Positions 17,078-24,612 of a stretch of DNA of 35,901 bases are shown in pieces (positions within the stretch are counted from its first letter, which is position 1; every line of letters begins with the position of its first letter). The notes below the pieces were generated by a model. The model was given only the letters and a program-made list of their open reading frames with translations, did not search any database and was not told the DNA's origin. The stretch comes from Bradyrhizobium sp. (GTDB lineage: Bacteria; Pseudomonadota; Alphaproteobacteria; Rhizobiales; Xanthobacteraceae). Position numbers and translations under genes: made by a program. Location: NCBI RefSeq assembly GCF_016213215.1, contig NZ_JACRAW010000071.1, forward strand, positions 1-35,901, in the 5' to 3' direction.

Positions 17078-17908
17078 TCAGCCAGCTGCCATCGCTGGCG
17101 CCTTGCGCTCCGCTCGGATCAGCCGCATGAGCACGATCGTGGCCAGAACCACGGCAGCGTAAATCACAAGCTGCATAACGGTCGGCTGGTCGGTATAGCC
17201 GACGAGCGTGTGCAAGGTGCGGCCAGGCACGCTGTCTTCGGACAGCAGCCATGCGGAATCCCAGACCACGCGATCGAGCGAGGTCAGCCAATTGGCGCGT
17301 GCGAGCAACGCCACCGCCTGCGCCGCCATGCCGGCCGCGAGCAGCGTGATCAGCACGGTCGTGGTGGCGAACAGCGCGCGCGGCGGAATTCGCATCAATC
17401 CGAAATAGGTCATCAGGCAAACGGCGCCGCCGAGCACCAGCCCCAACACACCACCCGTCAACAGGCTCAGCGCCGAACCCCCGTCGGAAGCGGCAACGCC
17501 GTAGAGGAACAGCACAACCTCGCTGCCCTCGCGCAGCACGGCGAGCCCGACAACCACCGCCAATGCCAGCAGCGATTTGGATCCTTTCGCCACCGCCTGC
17601 CCCATGGCAAGCAGTTCGCCCGCCATTTCCTTGCCGTGCCGCGCCATCCAGACGTTGTGCCAGGTCAGCATGATTACCGCGATGCCGAGGATGGCCGCAT
17701 TGAACAGCTCCTGCCCCATGCCTTCGAACAGCTGCGACAAGACGCCGGCAAATGCCGCGACGAGACAGGCCGCAGCGACGCCCGCCAGCACGCCGCCGCC
17801 AATCCAGCGGTTGCGATGCGGGACGGAGCCGGTGACCGCAAGCACGATGCCGATGATCAGGCCTGCTTCGAATACTTCGCGGAAGACGATGATGAGCGCG
17901 GCGAGCAC
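17078..17908 (-). CDS. FTR1 family high-affinity iron permease
   Basis: 276 residues with about seven transmembrane helices. The two iron-coordinating motifs of the family are present: REVFE (R10-E14) in helix 1 and REGSE (about residue 125) in the fourth helix. FTR1 permeases take iron across the inner membrane, in EfeUOB and FtrABCD systems with periplasmic partners. Here the partner is the cupredoxin-domain protein encoded 12 bp upstream in the same orientation, as in the FtrB-FtrC pair of the FtrABCD systems. No P19 (FtrA), EfeB peroxidase or FtrD ferredoxin is in the window. No defects seen. Confidence 0.94.
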   Translation of the reverse strand: MLAALIIVFREVFEAGLIIGIVLAVTGSVPHRNRWIGGGVLAGVAAACLVAAFAGVLSQLFEGMGQELFNAAILGIAVIMLTWHNVWMARHGKEMAGELLAMGQAVAKGSKSLLALAVVVGLAVLREGSEVVLFLYGVAASDGGSALSLLTGGVLGLVLGGAVCLMTYFGLMRIPPRALFATTTVLITLLAAGMAAQAVALLARANWLTSLDRVVWDSAWLLSEDSVPGRTLHTLVGYTDQPTVMQLVIYAAVVLATIVLMRLIRAERKAPAMAAG

Positions 17909-17920
17909 GGCAATGCCGAC

Positions 17921-18271
17921 CTATTCCACGATCAGCGCGCCGCGCGCCTTCTCGTTGAACTCGTCAAAGAATTCGTAGCGGCCTGCTTTCTGCGCGCGAA
18001 CATTGACCACACCCTCGCCCTTGGCGGGGATCACCTTTTCGACCTTCAGCGCATGGCTTTCGAATTCCATCGCCTTGCCGCTGAGGTTCTTGATCCGGAC
18101 GGCGACCGACTTGCCCGCAGGCGCCCGCAACTCATTCGGCTGGAATTGGCCGTCGGAATAAGTCACCTGAAGTTCGGCGGCCTGCTGCGCCTGCGCGGCG
18201 GACAACGGCGCCAGCGCCGCGAGACACAGGGCAGCGAAGGCCAATTTCCTGATCATGGTCAAAGCAAGCAT
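17921..18271 (-). CDS. Periplasmic cupredoxin-domain protein (FtrB/EfeO-cupredoxin-like)
   Basis: 116 residues. A signal peptide (MIRKLAFAALCLAALAPLSAAQA) directs it to the periplasm; the mature part is a single cupredoxin_1 domain (VTYSDGQFQPNELRAPAGKSVAVRIKN..., GRYEFFDEFNEKARGALIVE). The first His (FESHALKVEK) is kept, but the C-terminal ligand loop reads FDEFNEKARG, so the Cys and second His of blue-copper proteins are replaced. It is therefore more likely an iron-handling partner of FTR1 than an electron carrier. Start is ATG at 18271 or 18256 (the second begins exactly at the signal peptide). First gene of the two-gene iron operon. Confidence 0.88.
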   Translation of the reverse strand: MLALTMIRKLAFAALCLAALAPLSAAQAQQAAELQVTYSDGQFQPNELRAPAGKSVAVRIKNLSGKAMEFESHALKVEKVIPAKGEGVVNVRAQKAGRYEFFDEFNEKARGALIVE

Positions 18272-18590
18272 TTCTTGAACGTCCTCGGTGCTGGAATCGA
18301 AGTCGAGACCGGATTGGCCAGCGCTGGGAGAGCCAGACAGACGCAAATGCGATGAATTACCATCGCACCATCTTCAACCGCCAATCATTTGCAGTCAGGA
18401 AGTGAGCTAACCGCTTGGGTGCGCGCTCGCAAAAAGACTCTCTCTAAACTAGAGCAATTCTAACCTGGGACCGACCGAGCCTGTATGATCTGCCAAGCCG
18501 GCGCCGCCGTCGCGAGGACCGCCAAAGCGACTGCCGCTGCTGACGGCAAGCAAACATGCTACAGGCGTTGAAAGGTACCCGGAGACCCGC
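18272..18590. other. Divergent promoter region between the iron pair and the Trm112-like gene
   Basis: 319 bp with no supported gene on either strand. It contains the Irr-box-like sequence (18449-18463) about 180 bp before the cupredoxin gene and some AT-rich stretches (around 18350-18390 and 18430-18465). The region is the promoter area for both divergent transcripts. Confidence 0.6.
18449..18463 (-). promoter_or_regulatory. Irr/ICE-box-like element (weak)
   Basis: On the reverse strand the sequence is TTAGAATTGCTCTAG, i.e. TTAGAA-N3-CTCTAG. The iron-control element bound by Irr in rhizobia, as I remember it, is TTTAGAA-N3-TTCTAAA-like; this matches the left arm and deviates at two positions of the right arm. 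It is about 178 bp before the cupredoxin start, in front of an iron-uptake pair, which makes it plausible. Only a suggestive match. Confidence 0.35.
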
Positions 18591-18788
18591 ATGAACGCTA
18601 ACACCGACCGCCCCGAGAACACCGTCGACCCGAAACTATTGGAAATTCTGGTGTGCCCGGTGACCAAAGGCCCGCTGGAGTTCGACTCCGCGAAGCAGGA
18701 ATTGATTTCGCGTTCGGCCAAGCTCGCCTATCCGATCCGTGACGGCATCCCGATCATGCTGCCGGAGGAAGCAAGGAAGATCGATTAG
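18591..18788 (+). CDS. Trm112-like small zinc-ribbon-type protein (YcaR family)
   Basis: 65 residues of the Trm112p family: [20 protein letters not shown], then [26 protein letters not shown]. Only one Cys of the usual zinc-binding set remains (LVCPVTK), as is common in bacterial members. Eukaryotic Trm112 activates methyltransferases; the bacterial role is not established. ATG 18591 is preceded by GGAGA-type bases (CCCGGAGACCCGC). It stands alone here, whereas in many alphaproteobacteria it follows the LON-domain gene directly. Convergent with the UbiH-family gene (27-bp gap). Confidence 0.9.
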   Translation: MNANTDRPENTVDPKLLEILVCPVTKGPLEFDSAKQELISRSAKLAYPIRDGIPIMLPEEARKID

Positions 18789-18815
18789 TATCGATCGCAA
18801 ACGCCGGCGCGAGGC

Positions 18816-20036
18816 CTATAACGCCTCGCCTCTAAGGAGCCGCGGCACCTCGCCGGTCAGCCCGGCGGCCTGGCGGATGAACAGGCTCTTCAGCGGCGGC
18901 GTGCGATCGACAAGGCCAAGTCCGATATCGCGCACGGCGCGCAACAGCGACGATTCATTCGAGAACAGGAAGTTCAGCGAGTTGGTGGCCAGTCCCATCG
19001 CCATGGTGTCGAACCTGCGCCAGCGCTGATAGCGCTCCAGCACGTCGGCCTGCCCGACATCGATCCCGAGCCGGGCGGCATCGACGATCACCTCTGCCAG
19101 AGCAGCGACGTCCTTCAATCCCATGTTGAGGCCCTGGCCGGCAATCGGGTGGATGACGTGGGCAGCGTCGCCGATCAGCGCCAGCCTTTCGCCGACGAAG
19201 GAGCGCGCCACGAAATAGGACAGGGGAAACGCCCGTGGCTTGTCCAGTGCCTTGAGCTCGCCGAGATGCAGACCGAACCGCCGCTCGAGTTCGGCATGGA
19301 ATTCATCCTCGCCTAAGCCGACGATGCGCGCGGCTTCAGTGCGCCGCTCGGTCCACACCAGCGACGAGCGCTTTCCGGTCAACGGCAGGATGGCGAAAGG
19401 TCCGGCGGGAAGGAAGTGCTCTTCGGCCCTCCCGTCATGGTCGCGCTCATGGGCGACCGTGACCACGATGCCGGACTGATCATAGTCCCAGCCATTGGTC
19501 AGTATTCCGGCGCGCTCGCGCAACTTCGACCTGGCGCCATCCGCGGCAACCAGCAGGCTGGCCTGGATCGTACTGCCGTCAGCCAGGCTGACATCGATGC
19601 CCTCGGGATGGGCGTCGTACGAAGCGACCGCGACCGGGCGGAGATCGACGCCGTCAATTTCGGCACGCGCGACCAGCGCATCGATCAGAAGCCGGTTTTC
19701 GATCAAGTGGGCAAACGGCTCGCCGGGCTCTACATCGCCGCCGAAGGTCAGGAACACGGGACGCGTGGCGTCTTCCAGCCTCGAATCGGTGACGACCATG
19801 TCGAGTACAGGCTGGGCGTTGGGCTTGACCTTCTCCCAGACGCCGATCGCCTCGAAAAGGCGGCGGCAGGCCGCGACGATCGCGGTAGCGCGGGGATCGC
19901 GGCTCGGACGAACGCCAAGCGCCGGATCGGCAACGACGACGGGAATGTCGGTGCCAAGCCCCTGGCGGAGCGCCAGCGCCAGGGCCAGGCCTGCAAAAGC
20001 GCCGCCTCCGATAACAATGCCTCGCTGTACCGACAT
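18816..20036 (-). CDS. UbiH/UbiF-family FAD-dependent ubiquinone biosynthesis hydroxylase
   Basis: 406 residues. FAD-binding marks are the N-terminal GGGAFAGLALALAL (Rossmann fold), DG-motif AADGARSKLRERAGI, and GDAAHVIHPIAGQGLNMG near residue 295, the UbiH/COQ6 signature. These flavoprotein monooxygenases hydroxylate the ring of ubiquinone precursors; alphaproteobacteria often use broad-specificity UbiL/UbiH variants, so the position hydroxylated is not clear from sequence. ATG 20036 starts MSVQRGIVIGGGAF. Convergent with the Trm112-like gene; divergent from tesB with a palindromic repeat between. Confidence 0.92.
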   Translation of the reverse strand: MSVQRGIVIGGGAFAGLALALALRQGLGTDIPVVVADPALGVRPSRDPRATAIVAACRRLFEAIGVWEKVKPNAQPVLDMVVTDSRLEDATRPVFLTFGGDVEPGEPFAHLIENRLLIDALVARAEIDGVDLRPVAVASYDAHPEGIDVSLADGSTIQASLLVAADGARSKLRERAGILTNGWDYDQSGIVVTVAHERDHDGRAEEHFLPAGPFAILPLTGKRSSLVWTERRTEAARIVGLGEDEFHAELERRFGLHLGELKALDKPRAFPLSYFVARSFVGERLALIGDAAHVIHPIAGQGLNMGLKDVAALAEVIVDAARLGIDVGQADVLERYQRWRRFDTMAMGLATNSLNFLFSNESSLLRAVRDIGLGLVDRTPPLKSLFIRQAAGLTGEVPRLLRGEAL

Positions 20037-20125
20037 ACCTGGATCCCGGTTTATCGCTTAATCTTGCCACTAGGTTATAGCTGGGCGAAACAGTGAGGTG
20101 AAACAAGGGCAGTTGCCCCTATTAG

Positions 20126-20222
20126 CCGTCATTCCGGGCCGCGCGACCGGCGCGAAGTCGGAATTCATAGATTATCGGCCGAATTCGGGGTTCATCGCTG
20201 CGCGATACCCCCGAAACGACGG
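20126..20222. repeat. Palindromic intergenic repeat (REP-like), degenerate copy B
   Basis: Outer arms CCGTCATTCCGGG... (from 20126) and ...CCCCCGAAACGACGG (to 20222) are near-complementary; inside are CGCGAAGTCGGAATTC and GAATTCGGGGTTCATCGC. The layout and sequence match copy A at 7400-7488 with many substitutions. It lies between the UbiH-family gene and tesB and ends 20 bases before the tesB start, so the tesB 5' leader may fold into it. Confidence 0.7.
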
Positions 20223-20241
20223 GATCATCGAAAGCGCCGCC

Positions 20242-21102
20242 ATGTCCAAAGGCCTGATTGACCTAATCACCATCCTCGACCTCGAACAAATCGAGGTGAA
20301 TCTGTTTCGCGGCAACAGTCCCAAGACCTCCTGGCAGCGGGTCTTTGGCGGGCAGGTGATCGGCCAGGCCATGGTGGCGGCCTGCCGCACTGTCGAAGGC
20401 CGCCTGCCCCACTCGCTGCATTGCTACTTCATCCTGCCGGGCGATCCGCAGGTACCGATCATCTATCAGGTCGAACGGTTGCGCGACGGCAAGAGCTACA
20501 CGACGCGCAGGGTTACGGCGATCCAGCACGGCAATGCGATCTTCTCGATCATGGTCTCGTTCCACAGCGACGAGGAAAGCTCGTTCAATCACCAGGAAAA
20601 GATGCCGGACGTGCCGCCGCCGGAAAAGCTCACGCCGGAAGAGATCGCGAAACAGCCGAGCTTCCCGGAGATGCCGGAGTTCATCCGCCGCTATTACGAA
20701 TCGGATCGTCCGATCGAATTGCGCCCGGTAGAGATTGGCCGCTACTTCGGCCAGAAGATCGACGACGGTCGCATTAATGTGTGGATCCGGACTGCCGCGA
20801 AGCTGCCCGATGATCCGGCGCTGCATCTGTGCGCGCTGGCCTATGCGTCAGATTTCTCCCTGCTCGACGCCGCGATGGCGCGCTATGGCCGCACGCTTTT
20901 CGACAAGCGCATGATGCCGGCGAGCCTTGATCACGCGATGTGGTTTCACCGGCCGTTCCGCGCCGACGAGTGGCTGCTGTACGCGCAGGATTCGCCGAGC
21001 CTGCAGTCAGGCCGCGGCTTGACCCGCGGCATGATCTTCAAGCCCGACGGCACCCTGGTGGCCTCGGTCGCGCAGGAAGGCTCCCTGCGCGAACGCCGTT
21101 AA
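20242..21102 (+). CDS. tesB: Acyl-CoA thioesterase II
   Basis: 286 residues, the standard length of TesB. It is a double hot-dog-fold enzyme that hydrolyses medium- and long-chain acyl-CoA to free fatty acid and CoA in the cytoplasm. Seen: NLFRGNSPKTSWQRVFGGQVIGQAMVAA near the N-terminus (first hot dog), LPHSLHCYFILPGDP, DFSLLDAA, LDHAMWFHRPFRADEWLLY and the C-terminal SGRGLTRGMIFKPDGTLVASVAQEG containing the conserved Gln of the second domain. ATG 20242 gives the canonical MSKGLIDLITILDLE start; the longer open frame to 20098 is the palindromic repeat. Convergent with the GYF-domain gene (3-bp gap). Confidence 0.94.
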   Translation: MSKGLIDLITILDLEQIEVNLFRGNSPKTSWQRVFGGQVIGQAMVAACRTVEGRLPHSLHCYFILPGDPQVPIIYQVERLRDGKSYTTRRVTAIQHGNAIFSIMVSFHSDEESSFNHQEKMPDVPPPEKLTPEEIAKQPSFPEMPEFIRRYYESDRPIELRPVEIGRYFGQKIDDGRINVWIRTAAKLPDDPALHLCALAYASDFSLLDAAMARYGRTLFDKRMMPASLDHAMWFHRPFRADEWLLYAQDSPSLQSGRGLTRGMIFKPDGTLVASVAQEGSLRERR

Positions 21103-21105
21103 GGC

Positions 21106-21984
21106 TCAAACGTGTGCCTGCCTGCTTCTGTCCGCCAGAACAGTCTGGGACGCCAGCCATTGCCACATCCACCGGTACACCCATGGGATCGGGATGATGA
21201 AGACGCTGGCAAGTATCGCCACGATGGAGCGCCAGAGAAGTTCAAGTCCGGTGCCCGTAAAGGTGACTTCGCGCCGCGTGCCCTGGATGTTCTGGCAGAT
21301 CCACCGCAGCTGCGCCACGTAAACCCACGCCCAGCCGACGATAGTGATGAGGGCGATCACTGCCAGGACATTCCAGCCGAGAAAAATCCAGATTGAGCCC
21401 GAGAAACTGAGCCCCACCGGCTGTCCATTGGATGCGATATTCGCGATCGTCCACTTGAGAAAAAGCCAGCCCAAAGCAATCTGAACGAGGGACATCAGTT
21501 GGCTGAGCCACTGCAACCCGGTCAGGTTTACAGCAATCATGAGAACGACAGCCCCAAAATACCATGGAACGATGGTCATGGCCCGGCCGGTGAAGCTGAT
21601 GTTCGGGCGACCCGGCACCTGCACGCAGGGCACGATCCACTGCATATACCAAACCAAGGCCCATGGAGCCGGGATGACGAAAACCAAGCCGAGCAGCAGC
21701 ACAATGCTGCGCCAGGTGAACTCCAGAATACCGAAGTCCATCGATAGCCGACCGCTGCCGGAGATTCCCGCCGGGCCCGCCCCGATCGGCATCGGCCGCC
21801 GACCACCCCCGCCCGAGAACATGCCCGGAATCTCGGCAGCCTTCTGCCAGCCTGGCATTCCCTCTGTCCAGACCAGGGTCTCGGCGCGAACTACACCCTG
21901 GGCAATGAGATCGCGAAACTGATCTTCGGAATATGGCCCCTGCTGCTTGCCCGCGGACGCAAAGAACCAGGATCGGTTCGACAT
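21106..21984 (-). CDS. GYF_2-domain membrane protein (DUF898-like)
   Basis: 292 residues. The first ~55 residues are a GYF_2 domain (WFFASAGKQQGPYSEDQFRDL, LVWTEGMPGWQKAAEIPG), normally a cytoplasmic peptide-binding module. A Gly/Pro-rich linker follows, then a membrane part with about six helices built of two similar blocks: FTWRSIVLLLGLVFVIPAPWALVWYM and LLWRSIVAILASVFIIPIPWVYRWMW, each linked to a ...FTG motif, so an internal duplication is visible. Function unknown. ATG 21984 is preceded by GGGGG about 5 bases away; the longer frame to 22071 lacks this. The gene faces tesB. Confidence 0.78.
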   Translation of the reverse strand: MSNRSWFFASAGKQQGPYSEDQFRDLIAQGVVRAETLVWTEGMPGWQKAAEIPGMFSGGGGRRPMPIGAGPAGISGSGRLSMDFGILEFTWRSIVLLLGLVFVIPAPWALVWYMQWIVPCVQVPGRPNISFTGRAMTIVPWYFGAVVLMIAVNLTGLQWLSQLMSLVQIALGWLFLKWTIANIASNGQPVGLSFSGSIWIFLGWNVLAVIALITIVGWAWVYVAQLRWICQNIQGTRREVTFTGTGLELLWRSIVAILASVFIIPIPWVYRWMWQWLASQTVLADRSRQAHV

Positions 21985-22212
21985 TCTTACCCCCAAATTG
22001 CTGACCGGCATACCAGCGAGCCGACCAATGACTGAAAACTCATCTGAAGGGCTATGACCTGCCCCGCACACTTATGTCGCTCGATCAGGCCGATAAGTTT
22101 TCCCCTTCAACCTGCAAGTTTTTTATGCCATCTGCCTAGAAAGATGCCAGACTGGCGCATGCTGGGTCGCTACCCGCCGTCTGGCCTGTCTTCCAGGGAA
22201 AAGGCCTGTTTC

Positions 22213-22551
22213 ATGAAGCTTATCGTCGCGATCATCAAACCATTCAAGCTCGAGGAGGTGCGCGAAGCGCTGACCTCCATCGGAGTTCACGGCATGACGG
22301 TGACCGAGGTCAAGGGCTACGGCCGACAGAAAGGCCACACCGAGATCTATCGTGGCGCCGAATATGTCGTGAACTTCCTGCCCAAGCTCAGGATCGAGAT
22401 CGCGGTACCTTCCGATGTGGCCGACAGGGCCATCGAGGTCATCACCGCAAAGGCGCGAACCGGCCAGATCGGCGACGGCAAGATTTTCGTTACGCCGATC
22501 GACCACGCGCTGCGCATCCGCACCGGCGAGACCGATACCGACGCACTCTAA
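22213..22551 (+). CDS. glnK: PII nitrogen-regulatory protein GlnK (first copy)
   Basis: 112 residues, the PII length. It senses 2-oxoglutarate, ATP/ADP and glutamine status. [16 protein letters not shown] at the N-terminus, the T-loop [19 protein letters not shown] with the uridylylation Tyr51, and [20 protein letters not shown] at the C-terminus are all intact. It should trimerise and gate the adjacent AmtB ammonium channel by inserting its T-loop. ATG 22213 was chosen over upstream in-frame starts because PII proteins start MK(L/K)IVAIIKP. A purine-rich GGGAAAAGG sits nearby. amtB follows after 67 bp. I see no good sigma-54 promoter upstream. Confidence 0.96.
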   Translation: MKLIVAIIKPFKLEEVREALTSIGVHGMTVTEVKGYGRQKGHTEIYRGAEYVVNFLPKLRIEIAVPSDVADRAIEVITAKARTGQIGDGKIFVTPIDHALRIRTGETDTDAL

Positions 22552-22618
22552 CCTTTTTCTTTGACCCGCAGCCGGCAACAGCGCCGGAGCGGTTCTACTG
22601 ACATGCCGGGGAAGACAG

Positions 22619-23926
22619 ATGGGGGCAATTAAGTACCGCGCAGCGGCAAGGGCTGCGCTCATTGGGCTTGCGTCAAGCGCAGTGCTGGGAACGCCGGCTT
22701 TCGCGGCGGAGTCCGAGATCAACACCGCCGATACCGCCTGGATGATCGTCGCCACCGCACTGGTGCTGATGATGACCATCCCGGGCCTTGCACTGTTCTA
22801 TTCCGGCATGGTGCGAAAGAAGAACGTGCTCGCGACCATGGCGCAAAGCCTGGCGGCCGTGACTCTCATTTCGATCCTCTGGGTGGTGTTCGGCTACTCG
22901 CTCGCCTTCGTCGGTGATGGGCCCTGGCTCGGCACGCTCGACCGCTGGCTGCTGACCGGCATGACCATGGAAAGCGTCCACCCGGCTGCCAAGAACATCC
23001 CGGAATCGCTTTTCATGCTCTACCAGATGACGTTCGCGATCATCACCGTGGCGCTGGTCGCAGGCTCCGTCGCCGACCGCATGAGATTTTCCGCCTACCT
23101 TCTGTTTTCGGTCGGCTGGTTCATGTTCGTCTATCTGCCGCTCGCCCATTGGGTATGGGGTGGCGGCTTCCTCGGAACCGCGGGCGTGTTGGATTTCGCC
23201 GGAGGTCTTGTGGTGCACCTTTCCGCCGGCGCCGGCGGCCTCATCGCCGCGCTGGTGATGGGTCGACGTCAAGGCTACGGCACCGAAAACCTTTCTCCAT
23301 TTGATCTGTCGCTTGCGGTCGTCGGCACCGGGCTGCTGTGGGTCGGCTGGTTCGGCTTCAACGGCGGGTCGGCGCTGGCGGCAAATTCACGTGCGGTGAT
23401 GGCCATCATCGCCACGCATCTGGCCGCCTGCGCCGGCGCGATCACCTGGGGTGCGCTCGAGTGGTCGGCGCGGCGCAAGCCTTCCGTGCTCGGCATGATC
23501 TCCGGCGCAGTGGCGGGCCTCGGAACGATCACGCCCGCCTCCGGCTTCGTCGCGCCCTGGCACGGCATCGTCATCGGCTTCGTCGCGGGCCTCGTCTGCT
23601 ATTGGGCCTGCACGTGGCTGAAACAACGCTTGAACTATGACGATTCGCTCGACGTATTCGGCGTGCACGGCATCGGCGGGATGACCGGCACGCTTCTGAC
23701 GGGCGTGTTCGCCACGGCTTCGATCGGCGGCACGGCCGGCCTGATCGAGGGCAACGGGCGGCAGGTGCTGCTCCAGCTCGGTGGTGTCGCCGTCGCACTG
23801 GTCTGGTCGGCTGGCGTCACCTACGCGCTACTGAAGCTGGTCAACCTGTTTGTGCCGCTAAGGGTCTCCCGCGAGCACGAGATGGTGGGGCTCGATATTT
23901 CCCAACACGGCGAGGCGCTGCAGTAA
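22619..23926 (+). CDS. amtB: Ammonium transporter AmtB (first copy)
   Basis: 435 residues. An N-terminal signal-type segment (LASSAVLGTPAFAAES) precedes eleven transmembrane helices of the Amt fold, inner membrane. The twin pore histidines are present in DFAGGLVVHLSAG (about H200) and DVFGVHGIGGMTG (about H350), with the conserved Phe/Trp gate and RPSVLGMI-like cytoplasmic loops. It conducts ammonium, under control of GlnK encoded just upstream (67-bp gap). An in-frame ATG start at 22619 has AAGACAG before it. The periplasmic loop before the first pore histidine is short (WGGGFLGTAG), unlike the second copy. Confidence 0.95.
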   Translation: MGAIKYRAAARAALIGLASSAVLGTPAFAAESEINTADTAWMIVATALVLMMTIPGLALFYSGMVRKKNVLATMAQSLAAVTLISILWVVFGYSLAFVGDGPWLGTLDRWLLTGMTMESVHPAAKNIPESLFMLYQMTFAIITVALVAGSVADRMRFSAYLLFSVGWFMFVYLPLAHWVWGGGFLGTAGVLDFAGGLVVHLSAGAGGLIAALVMGRRQGYGTENLSPFDLSLAVVGTGLLWVGWFGFNGGSALAANSRAVMAIIATHLAACAGAITWGALEWSARRKPSVLGMISGAVAGLGTITPASGFVAPWHGIVIGFVAGLVCYWACTWLKQRLNYDDSLDVFGVHGIGGMTGTLLTGVFATASIGGTAGLIEGNGRQVLLQLGGVAVALVWSAGVTYALLKLVNLFVPLRVSREHEMVGLDISQHGEALQ

Positions 23927-23956
23927 GCAGCGCCAGACCAGAATTTTATCTCCGCT

Positions 23957-23986
23957 GCCCGGCCAGTGAGCAACATTGTGCCGGGC
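23957..23986 (+). terminator. Terminator-like hairpin after the first amtB
   Basis: GCCCGGC (23957-23963) and GCCGGGC (23980-23986) are perfect 7-base complements with a 16-base loop, 30 bases after the amtB stop. A T run (eight T) follows 14 bases later, at about 24000-24007. Weakly terminator-like because of the distance. Confidence 0.45.
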
Positions 23987-24116
23987 CCTTGTTCATGCCT
24001 TTTTTTTGGGCACCGCTGATCACCGTTTAAGCGCGACGTAATAGCGCAGTCCCCGTCGGCGACCGGCCAAAGCGAAAAGCGACGCTTTCATAGTCCGTTA
24101 GCCACCGCCGCCGATC

Positions 24117-24131
24117 TGGCACGGCATTTGA
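24117..24131 (+). promoter_or_regulatory. Candidate sigma-54 promoter of the second glnK-amtB pair
   Basis: TGGCACGGCATTTGA fits the sigma-54 consensus TGGCACG-N4-TTGC with GG at -24 exactly and the -12 element TTGA instead of TTGC. The predicted start would be about 24143, leaving a leader of about 94 bases to the glnK ATG at 24237. NtrC-controlled transcription is expected for glnK-amtB in proteobacteria. I could not identify confident NtrC sites. Confidence 0.6.
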
Positions 24132-24164
24132 TTCCCCTGGGGTCAGGCTGAACCCGCGTAGTGA

Positions 24165-24575
<411 letters not shown>

Positions 24576-24612
24576 TTTCGCGCTCAACCAAATTCAATCA
24601 GGAGTAAGACAA

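Noticed and set aside
22072..22212. Possible sigma-54 promoter before the first glnK (TGGCGC... near 22155)
   Set aside because: Only the -24 half resembles the consensus; no TTGC at the right spacing. The reverse-strand TGGCAT...TTGC has GG-N12-GC spacing, not N10.
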